Of a stretch of 64,000 bases of DNA, positions 23,536 to 31,878 are shown one piece after another. Under the pieces are notes generated by a model. It did not search any database, was not told the DNA's origin, and was given only the letters and a program-made list of their open reading frames with translations. A program made the position numbers and the translations under genes. Origin of the DNA: Roseburia sp. (lineage in GTDB: Bacteria > Bacillota > Clostridia > Lachnospirales > Lachnospiraceae); assembly GCA_026168605.1 (NCBI GenBank), contig JAPFDX010000046.1, positions 34,614-98,613 of the forward strand, given 5' to 3'. Each line of letters opens with the position of its first letter. The stretch's first letter is position 1.

Positions 23536-24678
23536 TTATAAAAAATTCTGTTTTACTGCTTCCAGAAACAAAATTCCCAGATCACCCCGCAGCGGAACCC
23601 TGAGTGTGTGCAGTGTGTCGGAGAGTGCGCTCATGGTGACGGTCATGTCGGCGACGTTGGCGTTTGCCCCCATATGACCGATGCGGATCACTTTTCCGGC
23701 AAGCGAGTCAAAAGAGCCCGACAGCATGATACCGTGCTCGTTTCGCATGGTCAGCAGAATGGCATCTGCGGTTGTCTCCCCAGGCACATCAAAAACGGTG
23801 ACGGTGTTCGAGTAGCCGCTGTTTAAGTGCAGGCGCAGTCCTGCGGCAGTCAGAGCGTGCCGTGTGGCGGCGGCAATCTGCGCGTGCCGGGAGAGCAAAT
23901 TGCTGTCAGCGGTAATATTGTCAAACGCGGCGCGCAGTCCATAGATATCGCTGATCGGCATGGTATAGGGAAACCATTTCTTTTCATAATACCCCTCGAA
24001 CGTCATGAGATTCGCATAAAAAGAAGCGATCGGCGTTTTACGGTGTTTCATTTTTTGTTTTGCAGCGTCGCTTACGGTCACAAAGGTCAGACCGGGAGGA
24101 GCTGAAACCGCTTTTTGTGAGCCGCCGCAGAGAAGATCAATGCCTGCTTCATCCACCCGGACATCCTCGCCGAACATACCGGAAACGGAATCCACGACGG
24201 TGAGGATGCCATATTTTTTGAGGAGCGGACAGAGACGGTGAATGTCATTGAGGACGCCGCTCGGCGTATCGCAGTGCACGAGCGTGGCATAGGCATAGTC
24301 GTGGTGTTCCGTGAGATGCGCTTCAAGAAGCTCCGGTGGGAACGCGGCAAGCTCATCGGAATGGAGAAATTCAGGAACGCCGCCATACATGGTCACGAAA
24401 TCGGCGAAGCCCCTGCCGTAGATGCCGTTGTCGAGAACGAGCACCTTGTCGCCGGGTTCGGTCAGGGAGGCGCAGGCTGCCTCAAGACCGAGGATGCCCT
24501 CCCCGTCAAGGATCAGGGTTTCGTTTTCTGTGTGAAGAAGCCGGCTGATCAGTTCACAGGTTTCCTTATAGAAAAAGACAAAGCTTTCATCAAAATCCGG
24601 GTTCGTGCAGGCGAGGCTTCTCGCCCGGCGGACATTTTCGGGAACCTGGGTTGGACCGGGAGTCATAATCTTATACAT
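23536..24678 (-). CDS. Class V PLP-dependent aminotransferase (alanine/serine-glyoxylate type)
   Basis: A 380-residue cytoplasmic enzyme of fold type I. MTPGPTQVPENV at the N-terminus and LLCGGSQKAVSAPPGL, containing the PLP lysine (about residue 190), are the hallmarks of the alanine-glyoxylate/serine-pyruvate aminotransferase group; VVDSVSGMFG supplies the PLP-binding Asp. The in-frame 24723 start is rejected for the ATG at 24678 (MYKIMTPG). Its first 8 bases overlap the end of the ECF transporter gene, so the two are coupled. Substrate is not known; coupling to a vitamin-type transporter suggests the transported compound or PLP availability matters. Confidence 0.9.
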   Translation of the reverse strand: MYKIMTPGPTQVPENVRRARSLACTNPDFDESFVFFYKETCELISRLLHTENETLILDGEGILGLEAACASLTEPGDKVLVLDNGIYGRGFADFVTMYGGVPEFLHSDELAAFPPELLEAHLTEHHDYAYATLVHCDTPSGVLNDIHRLCPLLKKYGILTVVDSVSGMFGEDVRVDEAGIDLLCGGSQKAVSAPPGLTFVTVSDAAKQKMKHRKTPIASFYANLMTFEGYYEKKWFPYTMPISDIYGLRAAFDNITADSNLLSRHAQIAAATRHALTAAGLRLHLNSGYSNTVTVFDVPGETTADAILLTMRNEHGIMLSGSFDSLAGKVIRIGHMGANANVADMTVTMSALSDTLHTLRVPLRGDLGILFLEAVKQNFL

Positions 24679-25210
24679 GGTGTAGCACCGCCTTTCTGAG
24701 TGGTTCGGCAATGAGGAGTACAAGGACGGCGGCAGCGCCGACCTGGATCAGATTGCCGGGAATGGAAGCCGCAGGAGTGAGCCAGTTGCCAAAGAGGATC
24801 CCCTCGGCGACATAATAACCGGTCACCTTGATGATGGAGGCAAGCACGAATGCGAGAAGATTCCAGCCGAAGCCGTGGTGCTTTTCTGTGACAGCGCCGA
24901 CTGTAAAGCCCATCAGACCGACGATGAGAAAAGTAAAAGGAGCCCACGCCGTCCATCCGGAAAGCAGGTCAAAAAGCCCCATTCCGACGGCTCCGGCGAT
25001 CGCACCGCTCTTTTTGCCGAAAAGAATCGCACAGAGAAACAGCGGCACATTGCCCAGATGGATCAGACCTCCGTTTGCGGCAATCGGGAGTCGTATGTTG
25101 ATAAATGCCGTGAATACATAGGTCAGCGCGATGAAAAGTGCGGTTACTGTCAAAAAACGGACATTTGCGCTGCCGGAAGCCGCCTTTGTGGCGGATGATG
25201 TTTCGTTCAT
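24671..25210 (-). CDS. ECF transporter S component
   Basis: A 179-residue membrane protein with about six helices. The pattern FLTVTALFIALTYVFTAFINI, GGLIHLGNVPLFLCAILFG, AGAVGMGLFDLLSG and NLIQVGAAAVLVL is that of substrate-specific S components of energy-coupling-factor vitamin transporters, which need shared EcfA/A'/T subunits encoded elsewhere. The start is ATG 25210 after GAGAGGAG; an upstream start (25243) is less likely. The neighbouring gene is a PLP enzyme, so pyridoxine or an amino-acid-like ligand are possible, but this is a guess. No riboswitch was recognised in the divergent region. Confidence 0.85.
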   Translation of the reverse strand: MNETSSATKAASGSANVRFLTVTALFIALTYVFTAFINIRLPIAANGGLIHLGNVPLFLCAILFGKKSGAIAGAVGMGLFDLLSGWTAWAPFTFLIVGLMGFTVGAVTEKHHGFGWNLLAFVLASIIKVTGYYVAEGILFGNWLTPAASIPGNLIQVGAAAVLVLLIAEPLRKAVLHHV

Positions 25211-25265
25211 GATCGTTCTCCTCTCTTTTTTTCTATCATACACATTATCTGGATCAATTTAAAAC

Positions 25266-25298
25266 ACCAGTTTGACAAATATTAACCATACCAGTTTG
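25266..25298. promoter_or_regulatory. Paired direct repeat operator candidate
   Basis: ACCAGTTTG occurs at 25266-25274 and 25290-25298, 24 bp apart, in the region shared by the ECF/aminotransferase operon (-) and nadA (+). It lies upstream of the likely ECF promoter (TATGAT-like box on the minus strand near 25235). Direct repeats of this kind are typical of MocR/GntR or other repressor sites; the regulator is unknown. Confidence 0.4.
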
Positions 25299-25329
25299 TG
25301 AAAATGGGGAGAAAGAAGAGATTTTGAGG

Positions 25330-25358
25330 TTGGCGACCGGGGGAAAAAGTGTTATGAT
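25330..25358 (+). promoter_or_regulatory. Promoter of nadA operon
   Basis: TTGGCG (25330-25335), 17-bp spacer, TATGAT (25353-25358). About 80 bp of leader follow with a GCGGCGGGACGCCGC hairpin. Confidence 0.6.
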
Positions 25359-25442
25359 AGCATGGAACTGACGTTAGGAAAAGAGAGCGGCGGGACGCCG
25401 CAATAAATCATACAGAAGGTCCTAGGGTGGGCGGAGGTTTTC

Positions 25443-26372
25443 ATGGAAAAAGAGAGAGCGGCGCAGATCAAGGAATTACAGAAGGAAAAGGACGTTGTGA
25501 TCCTGGCGCATTATTATGTGGACGGAGAGGTGCAGGAGATTGCCGATTATGTGGGCGACTCCTTTTATCTGAGCAAGATTGCGACGAGCGTGCCGCAGCA
25601 GACGATCCTGTTTGCGGGAGTCAGCTTTATGGGCGAGAGTGCGAAGCTGCTGAATCCGGGCAAGACAGTGCTGATGGCGGACGAGTGCGCGGACTGTCCG
25701 ATGGCGCATATGGTGACAAAGGAGCAGATCGCAGAGGTGCGCGGGGAATACGACGATCTGTCGGTGGTATGTTATGTGAATTCCACGGCGGAGATCAAGT
25801 CTGTCTCGGACGTCTGTGTGACCTCCTCGAATGCGGTGAAGGTCGTAAGCAATATTCCGGAGAAAAATATTTTCTTTGTTCCGGATAACAACCTCGGCAG
25901 ATATGTGGCGGCAAAGCTGCCGGAGAAGAACTTTATTTTCCACGACGGCTTCTGCCATGTGCACAAGAGCATTGAGGCGGCAAATGTGAAGGCGGCGAAG
26001 GAACTGCATCCGGACGCGCTGGTTCTCACGCACCCGGAATGTACGGAGGATGTGGTGGCGATGTCCGATTTTGTCGGAAGCACATCCGAGATCATCGACT
26101 TTGCGACGGCGAGCGACTGCACAAAGTTTATTATCTGCACGGAGATGGGCGTATTTTTCGAGCTTCAGCAGAAGAATCCGCAGAAGAAATTTTATTCTGT
26201 GGGACACAGACAGTTCTGCCCGAATATGAAGCGCGTCACGCTGGAGAAGGTGTATGATGTGCTGGCGGGACTGGGCACGGAGGATATGGAGGATAAGCGC
26301 ATTGAACTTTCGGACGAGATCATGCAGCGCGCAGCCACACCGCTCTGGCGGATGCTGGAACTTGCGAAATAG
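25443..26372 (+). CDS. nadA: Quinolinate synthase A
   Basis: A 309-residue [4Fe-4S] enzyme that condenses iminoaspartate with dihydroxyacetone phosphate to quinolinate in NAD synthesis. Conserved parts: ILAHYYVDGEVQEIADYVGDS, LMADECADCPMA, THPECTEDVV and RQFCPNMKRVTLEKV, providing the three cluster cysteines. The standard partners nadB and nadC are not adjacent. GGCGGAGG precedes ATG. It is first in a run with tcdA and a thiolation enzyme, linked by short gaps. Confidence 0.97.
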   Translation: MEKERAAQIKELQKEKDVVILAHYYVDGEVQEIADYVGDSFYLSKIATSVPQQTILFAGVSFMGESAKLLNPGKTVLMADECADCPMAHMVTKEQIAEVRGEYDDLSVVCYVNSTAEIKSVSDVCVTSSNAVKVVSNIPEKNIFFVPDNNLGRYVAAKLPEKNFIFHDGFCHVHKSIEAANVKAAKELHPDALVLTHPECTEDVVAMSDFVGSTSEIIDFATASDCTKFIICTEMGVFFELQQKNPQKKFYSVGHRQFCPNMKRVTLEKVYDVLAGLGTEDMEDKRIELSDEIMQRAATPLWRMLELAK

Positions 26373-26387
26373 GCGGAGAGGAAGAAA

Positions 26388-27107
26388 ATGCAGAATCAGT
26401 TTTCCAGAACAGAATTATTATTTGGGGAAGATGCCATGGAGCGGCTCTCGCGTGCGAGAGTCGCTGTTTTTGGCGTGGGCGGTGTTGGCGGCTACGTCGT
26501 GGAGGCGCTGGTGCGCAGCGGCGTGGGTGCGGTCGATCTGATCGATAACGACAAGGTCTGTCTGACTAATTTAAATCGTCAGATCATCGCCTTGCACAGC
26601 ACGATCGGACAGTACAAGGTGGATGCGATGCGCGACCGCATAAGAGACATCAACCCGGATTGCCGGGTGAACGTGCACAAGTGCTTTTATCTGCCGGAAA
26701 CGCAGGCGGAGTTTGATTTTACGCAGTACGATTATGTGGTGGATGCGGTCGATACCGTGACGGCGAAGCTTGCGCTGGTCATGCAGGCAAAGGAGGCGGA
26801 TACGCCGATCATCAGCAGTATGGGCGCGGGAAATAAATTAAACCCGGCGGCTTTTGCGGTGGAGGACATCTACCGGACGTCGGTAGACCCGCTGGCGCGC
26901 GTTATGCGCCGGGAATTAAAAAAGCGTGGCATACGTAAACTAAAAGTGGTTTATTCGAGGGAAGAACCGCTCGTTCCGCTGGGGGATGAGCAGCCGGCAG
27001 AAGGGCGGCGCACGGTACCCGGCTCGACGGCGTTTGTGCCGTCTGCGGCAGGGCTTTTGATCGCGTCGGAGGTAGTCAGAGACTTGATTTTAGATAGGGA
27101 AGCATAG
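26388..27107 (+). CDS. tcdA: tRNA threonylcarbamoyladenosine dehydratase
   Basis: A 239-residue ThiF/MoeB/HesA-family E1-like enzyme. FSRTELLFGEDAMERL start, FGVGGVGGYVVEALVRSG nucleotide-binding loop, DNDKVCLTNLNRQ, and DAVDTVTAKLAL are in order. TcdA cyclises t6A37 of tRNA using ATP. The start lies 15 bp after nadA. The following thiolation gene begins 2 bp after its stop, so tRNA modification is a shared theme of genes two and three. Confidence 0.93.
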   Translation: MQNQFSRTELLFGEDAMERLSRARVAVFGVGGVGGYVVEALVRSGVGAVDLIDNDKVCLTNLNRQIIALHSTIGQYKVDAMRDRIRDINPDCRVNVHKCFYLPETQAEFDFTQYDYVVDAVDTVTAKLALVMQAKEADTPIISSMGAGNKLNPAAFAVEDIYRTSVDPLARVMRRELKKRGIRKLKVVYSREEPLVPLGDEQPAEGRRTVPGSTAFVPSAAGLLIASEVVRDLILDREA

Positions 27108-27109
27108 GG

Positions 27110-28273
27110 ATGTTTGAGAAGACGATAGAGGAACTCATAGAAGAAAAAAGACAGGCGTTTGTGGTTGACATTCGGAAGGAAGCGGATTTTCGCAAGGAGA
27201 CGTACCCGGGGGCGCGGCATATCTGCTGGGAGGAGCTCGCCGGGCGGCGGGGAGAGCTGCCGAAGGATCAGCCGGTTTACCTGATCTGCTACACGGGGGA
27301 GACCAGCGGGGAATTTGCGGCGGAGCTTCAGGAGGCAGGCTACGAGGCGTACAGCCTCGCGGGCGGCTACCGCTCCTATCTGCGCTATCACCTGCTGCAC
27401 TCGATGGAGGAGATGGAGCGCGCGGATGTGGCGGCGGAACAGAAAAAGCAGGAGCGCTGCCGGGAGATCGAGCGCAGCATTGTCAAGAAATTCCGCAAGG
27501 ATATCTGGCGCAAATTCACAAAGGCAATCAATGAGTATGAGTTGATTTCTGACGGCGATAAGATTGCAGTGTGCATTTCCGGCGGCAAGGATTCCATGTT
27601 GATGGCAAAGCTGTTTCAGGAGCTGGAGCGCCACGGAAAGAAAAATTTTGAGGTCGTCTATCTGGTGATGAACCCGGGCTATAATGAGCTGAATTACCAG
27701 ACGATCTGCAACAATGCGAAAATCTTAGACGTGCCGATCACCGTGTTTGAATCGGAGATTTTTGATATCGTGGCGGGCGAGGAGGAGTCGCCGTGCTATC
27801 TGTGCGCGCGGATGCGCCGCGGGCATCTGTACAGCAAGGCGAAGGAGCTTGGCTGCAACAAGATTGCGCTCGGTCACCACTTTGACGATGTGATCGAGAC
27901 GATCCTGATGGGAATGCTCTACGGGGCGCAGGTGCAGACGATGATGCCGAAGCTCCACAGCACAAATTTTGAGGGGATGGAGCTGATCCGTCCGCTGTAT
28001 CTGGTGCGCGAGGAGGACATTATCCACTGGATGAATTACAACGATCTGCACTTTATCCAGTGCGCCTGCCGTTTTACGGAGAGCTGCGCCTCGTGCGGCG
28101 GTACGGAGAAGGGCTCAAAGCGGGCGGAAGTCAAGGAACTGATCCGGGAGCTTCGCAAAAAGAGCCCGTATATCGAGATGAATATTTTTCGGAGCGTGGA
28201 AAATGTGAACCTTGAGACGGTGATCGGCTATAAGTGTCAGGGAAAGCACCATCATTTTCTCGATACCTATTAA
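27110..28273 (+). CDS. Rhodanese-PP-loop tRNA thiolation enzyme (TtcA-like fusion)
   Basis: A 387-residue fusion. Residues 1-95 are a rhodanese domain (FVVDIRKEADFRKETYPGA; active-site-type LICYTGETS; AYSLAGGYRSYL). Residues ~125-387 are an ATP-pyrophosphatase of the TtcA/TtuA group: PP-loop CISGGKDSM, CYLCARMRRG, ALGHHFDDVIETIL, a catalytic-type CASCGG, and FRSVENVN. TtcA makes 2-thiocytidine at position 32 of tRNA. Having a rhodanese attached suggests it carries its own persulfide sulfur donor. Next to tcdA. Substrate base is inferred. Confidence 0.88.
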   Translation: MFEKTIEELIEEKRQAFVVDIRKEADFRKETYPGARHICWEELAGRRGELPKDQPVYLICYTGETSGEFAAELQEAGYEAYSLAGGYRSYLRYHLLHSMEEMERADVAAEQKKQERCREIERSIVKKFRKDIWRKFTKAINEYELISDGDKIAVCISGGKDSMLMAKLFQELERHGKKNFEVVYLVMNPGYNELNYQTICNNAKILDVPITVFESEIFDIVAGEEESPCYLCARMRRGHLYSKAKELGCNKIALGHHFDDVIETILMGMLYGAQVQTMMPKLHSTNFEGMELIRPLYLVREEDIIHWMNYNDLHFIQCACRFTESCASCGGTEKGSKRAEVKELIRELRKKSPYIEMNIFRSVENVNLETVIGYKCQGKHHHFLDTY

Positions 28274-28378
28274 AAACTGAAAATTATATCCCCCCACGGG
28301 GCTTGTGGACGTACCACAACTCTGTTAAGCTTGAAAAAGACTGGGACGGACAGTTCCGAATAAGAGGGGGATATACAT

Positions 28379-30037
28379 ATGAAAAGAAAAATCATCGCGG
28401 CAATATGCACGCTGGCGCTTGGCGTTTCGCTTCTTGCAGGATGCGGCAACAAAGAGGAGAGCAGTGGGGAAACACAGGCAACCATGCAGACGGAAAACGG
28501 CGGCGATCAGGAGAGCGGGACGGATGCGCAGGAGAAGGATACGGTGATCGTGGCTATGGGGCCGACCTCAGAGCCTTCTGCGGGATTTAATCCGTGCATC
28601 AACTGGGGGTGCGGGGAACACTGCCATGAGCCGCTGATCCAGTCCACGCTGCTTCGCACGAATACGGATATGGAGTTTGAAAATGACCTTGCGACGGATT
28701 ACCAGGTTAGCGAGGATGGACTGACATGGACATTTACCATCCGTGAGGATGTGACATTTACGGACGGCGAACCGCTGACTGCATCCGATGTGGCGTTTAC
28801 TTTCAATACAGCGCTCGATACGGCAAATTCCGAGGCGGATCTTAGTATGTTAGAGAGCGTCGAGGCGACGGATGACAGGACGGTGGTATTCCATCTGACG
28901 AAGCCATACAACGCATTTTTGTATACACTGGCGGTATTCGGCATCGTGCCGGAGCACTGCTATGACGCCAGGACCTATGGAGAGCAGCCGGTTGGTTCCG
29001 GGCGTTATATCCTAAAGCAGTGGGACAGGGGACAGCAGGTGATTCTGGAGGCGAACCCGGATTACTACGGGGAGACGCCGAAGATGAAGACCGTGATCGT
29101 ACTGTTTATGGAGGAGGACGCGGCGCTTGCAGCGGTGAAAGCCGGGCAGGTTGACATTGCATACACCTCCGCGGTTTACAGCGAGGAGCAGGTGGAAGGA
29201 TACGGTCTTTTGGCGTGCAAGTCTGTGGATTCGCGCGGGATTTCGCTCCCGACCAAGCCGTCGGGAAATCCGGTGACGGTGGAGGGCGATATGGTATATG
29301 AAGGCGGAAACGATGTGACAAGCGATCTGGCGATCCGCCAGGCGATGAGCTATGGACTGGACCGTCAGGCGATGATCGACAATGTGTTAAACGGCTATGG
29401 GCAGGTGGCGTACAGCGTTTCCGACAATATGCCGTGGTCCAGTGAGGATATGAAAGCGCCTTACGACGTGGAGAAGGCGAAAACGATCCTGGCAGACGGC
29501 GGCTGGGAGGATTCCGACGGCGACGGGGTTTTGGAAAAAGACGGACTTGCGGCATCGTTTACGGTTTACTATCCGGCGTCGGATTCCACCCGTCAGGCAC
29601 TGACAGCAGAGTTTTCCAACCAGATGAGCAGGATCGGCATCGAGGTTTTGTATGAGGGACTTGGAAGCTGGGATGAGCTTTATCTGAAAATGTACTCTGA
29701 CCCGATCACGTGGGGATGGGGTTCAAATTCCCCGGTAGAAAATTACCAGCTTTACCATACCGACGGCGCGTGCAATTATACGGGCTATTCCAGTGAGGAG
29801 ACCGATGCGCTGCTGGACGCGGCGCTGGCGGCAACGGATATGGAGGAGTCGTATGCGCTCTGGCAGCAGGCACAGAAGGCGGTCGGACCACAGGGGGAAG
29901 CGCTCTGGGTATGGTTCGCGAATGTCGACCATCTCTATTTTGTGAGAGACGGGCTGCAGGTGGCGGAACAGAAGCTCCATCCACACGGACACGGCTGGTC
30001 AGTGGTAAACAATGTGGATGAGTGGAGCTGGCAGTAG
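28379..30037 (+). CDS. Peptide/nickel-type ABC transporter solute-binding lipoprotein
   Basis: A 552-residue SBP_bac_5 family lipoprotein. Signal MKRKIIAAICTLALGVSLLAGCG gives lipid Cys ~22, then an acidic linker and the family fold (DLATDYQVSEDGLTWTF, LTASDVAFTFNTAL, PVGSGRYIL, ANPDYYGETP). Two odd features: an N-terminal NPCINWGCGEHCHEP with three Cys and two His near residue 72, and C-terminal KLHPHGHGW. These could bind a metal or metal-chelate, so a nickel/metallophore role is possible, but peptide uptake is equally open. The ATG follows AAGAGGGGGAT. It starts a five-gene importer operon. Confidence 0.85.
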   Translation: MKRKIIAAICTLALGVSLLAGCGNKEESSGETQATMQTENGGDQESGTDAQEKDTVIVAMGPTSEPSAGFNPCINWGCGEHCHEPLIQSTLLRTNTDMEFENDLATDYQVSEDGLTWTFTIREDVTFTDGEPLTASDVAFTFNTALDTANSEADLSMLESVEATDDRTVVFHLTKPYNAFLYTLAVFGIVPEHCYDARTYGEQPVGSGRYILKQWDRGQQVILEANPDYYGETPKMKTVIVLFMEEDAALAAVKAGQVDIAYTSAVYSEEQVEGYGLLACKSVDSRGISLPTKPSGNPVTVEGDMVYEGGNDVTSDLAIRQAMSYGLDRQAMIDNVLNGYGQVAYSVSDNMPWSSEDMKAPYDVEKAKTILADGGWEDSDGDGVLEKDGLAASFTVYYPASDSTRQALTAEFSNQMSRIGIEVLYEGLGSWDELYLKMYSDPITWGWGSNSPVENYQLYHTDGACNYTGYSSEETDALLDAALAATDMEESYALWQQAQKAVGPQGEALWVWFANVDHLYFVRDGLQVAEQKLHPHGHGWSVVNNVDEWSWQ

Positions 30038-30038
30038 T

Positions 30039-31028
30039 ATGCGGTACATCAAATTTCTTTTTCAAAATCTGGTGAAGATGGCGACGTTACTGGTGGGAGT
30101 CAGTATCGTCGCTTTCACACTGGTTTCCATGTCGCCGATTGACCCGGTGCAGGCGAATGTGGGGACGCTTGGATATATGCGCATGACGCCGGAGAAGAAG
30201 GCGGAATTTGCGTCCTACTGGGGGGAGGATGTGCCTCCGGTGGAGCGTTACTTAAACTGGGCGGGTGATTTCATCCGTGGCGATATGGGAATCTCATTAA
30301 AATACAACAGACCCGTGGCAGAGGTGGTTTCGGAGAAGTTTCGAAATTCGCTTCTGCTTATGTGCGTTGCGTGGATATTGTCGGGGGTGTTTGGCATTCT
30401 GCTCGGTGTGATCGCGGGGTATTATAGGGACAGATGGCAGGACAGGCTCATCAAAGGGTATGCCCTGCTGCTGGCAAGCACGCCTGCATTCTGGATCGCG
30501 CTGGTGCTGTTGATGGTTTTTGCCGTCTGGCTTCAGTGGCTGCCGGTTGGCATGAATGTGCCGATCGGCATGGCTGCCGCCGAGGTCGGATTTCTGGAGC
30601 GGCTGCGCCATCTGATACTCCCGGCAGCGGCGTTAAGTCTGACGGGCGTGGCGAATATTGCGCTCCACACCAGAGAGAAAATGATCGATATTATGGAGAG
30701 TGACTATGTGCTGTTTGCGCGTGCGCGCGGAGAGCGGGGCGGCGCGATCGTGCGCAGACACGCCCTGCGGAATATCCTGCTTCCGGCAATCACGCTGCAG
30801 TTTGGCTCCGTCAGCGAGATTTTTGGCGGATCGGTTCTGATCGAGCAGGTGTTTTCCTATCCGGGGCTCGGGCAGGCGGCGGTGGATGCGGGGCTTGGCA
30901 GCGATGTGGCGCTGCTGCTTGCCATCACGGTTGTCAGCACCTTATTTGTATTTTGCGGGAATCTGATCGCCAACGTACTGTATGGCGTGGTAGATCCACG
31001 GATAAGGAGGGGCGGCTATGAAAGATAA
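30039..31028 (+). CDS. ABC transporter permease (DppB/NikB type)
   Basis: A 329-residue inner-membrane permease. N-terminal FLFQNLVKMATLLVGVSIVAF and the periplasmic loop (ERYLNWAGDFIRGDMG) are typical of DppB/NikB; the cytoplasmic EAA loop reads ESDYVLFARARGERGGAIVRRHALRN, cited in two parts (ESDYVLFARARGERG and HALRNILLPAIT). Start is the ATG one base after the SBP stop; earlier in-frame starts overlap the SBP. It overlaps the next permease by 11 bases. Confidence 0.92.
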   Translation: MRYIKFLFQNLVKMATLLVGVSIVAFTLVSMSPIDPVQANVGTLGYMRMTPEKKAEFASYWGEDVPPVERYLNWAGDFIRGDMGISLKYNRPVAEVVSEKFRNSLLLMCVAWILSGVFGILLGVIAGYYRDRWQDRLIKGYALLLASTPAFWIALVLLMVFAVWLQWLPVGMNVPIGMAAAEVGFLERLRHLILPAAALSLTGVANIALHTREKMIDIMESDYVLFARARGERGGAIVRRHALRNILLPAITLQFGSVSEIFGGSVLIEQVFSYPGLGQAAVDAGLGSDVALLLAITVVSTLFVFCGNLIANVLYGVVDPRIRRGGYER

Positions 31029-31866
31029 GGCAGTAGGTGCGGGACGCATCAAAAATATGCGCAGGCGCACACGCGTCACCGTGGTGTGCGCGGTGCTGCT
31101 CCTGGCGGCTGTCTTGGTGGCGGGCGTCCTGCTCGGTGAGCGCGCCGTCCAGACCGACTTTTCCCGGAAAAATGTGACGCCATGTATTCCTTACCTGTTT
31201 GGAACGGACTGGATGGGGCGGGATATGCTCGCGCGCACGCTCAAAGGTTTGTCGACGAGTATTTTTATCGGGATCCTCGCCTCTGCGATCAGCGCGCTGG
31301 TCGCGCTGGTTCTCGGAACGATGGCAGCGACGCTCGGAAAAGGGGCGGATGCAGCGATCACATGGCTGATCGACCTGATGCTTGGCGTGCCGCACATTGT
31401 GCTTTTAGTGCTGATCTCGTATGCGCTCGGGAAGGGTTTCTGGGGGGTGACTGTCGGCGTGGCGCTCACGCACTGGCCGGGGCTCTGCCGTGTGCTGCGC
31501 AGTGAGATTTTGCAGATCAGGGAATCCACCTATATCGGGGTTGCCAGACAGCTTGGCAAAAGTCCGTGGTACATTGCGAAAACCCATATTTTTCCTCAGA
31601 TCCTGCCGCAGTTTCTGGCGGGGCTGATCCTGCTCTTTCCCCATGCGATCCTGCACGAGGCGAGCGTGACGTTTCTTGGATTTGGGCTGTCGCCGGAGAA
31701 GCCTGCGATCGGCATGATACTCTCGGAGAGTATGTCGTATCTGAGTACGGGGAAATGGTGGCTGGCGCTCTTTCCGGGGCTGGCGCTGGTGCTTGTGGTG
31801 GTGCTGTTTGAGCGGATTGGAAATGGTGTCCGCACACTTTTAGATCCGGCGAGTGCGCACGAGTAG
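31018..31866 (+). CDS. ABC transporter permease (DppC/NikC type)
   Basis: A 282-residue permease with five to six helices, GTDWMGRDMLARTLKGLSTS (a DppC/NikC hallmark), LMLGVPHIVLLVLISYALG and EAA loop ESTYIGVARQLGKSPWYIAKTHIFPQ (given in part). HEASVTFLGFGLSPEKPAIG is the standard C-terminal motif. It forms the heterodimeric channel with the previous gene. The start overlaps the previous gene; SD AAGGAGGGG. Confidence 0.93.
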   Translation: MKDKAVGAGRIKNMRRRTRVTVVCAVLLLAAVLVAGVLLGERAVQTDFSRKNVTPCIPYLFGTDWMGRDMLARTLKGLSTSIFIGILASAISALVALVLGTMAATLGKGADAAITWLIDLMLGVPHIVLLVLISYALGKGFWGVTVGVALTHWPGLCRVLRSEILQIRESTYIGVARQLGKSPWYIAKTHIFPQILPQFLAGLILLFPHAILHEASVTFLGFGLSPEKPAIGMILSESMSYLSTGKWWLALFPGLALVLVVVLFERIGNGVRTLLDPASAHE

Positions 31867-31878
31867 AAGGAGGCAGTG

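Noticed and set aside
25211..25442. Vitamin riboswitch for the ECF S-component or nadA
   Set aside because: No TPP, FMN, cobalamin, THF or NiCo-type conserved core could be recognised; only direct repeats and a small GC hairpin.
28274..28378. Riboswitch or metal-responsive leader before the peptide/nickel operon
   Set aside because: Only a small near-palindrome (TGTGGACGTACCACA, 28304-28318) is visible; it could be an operator but there is no known motif or clear promoter.
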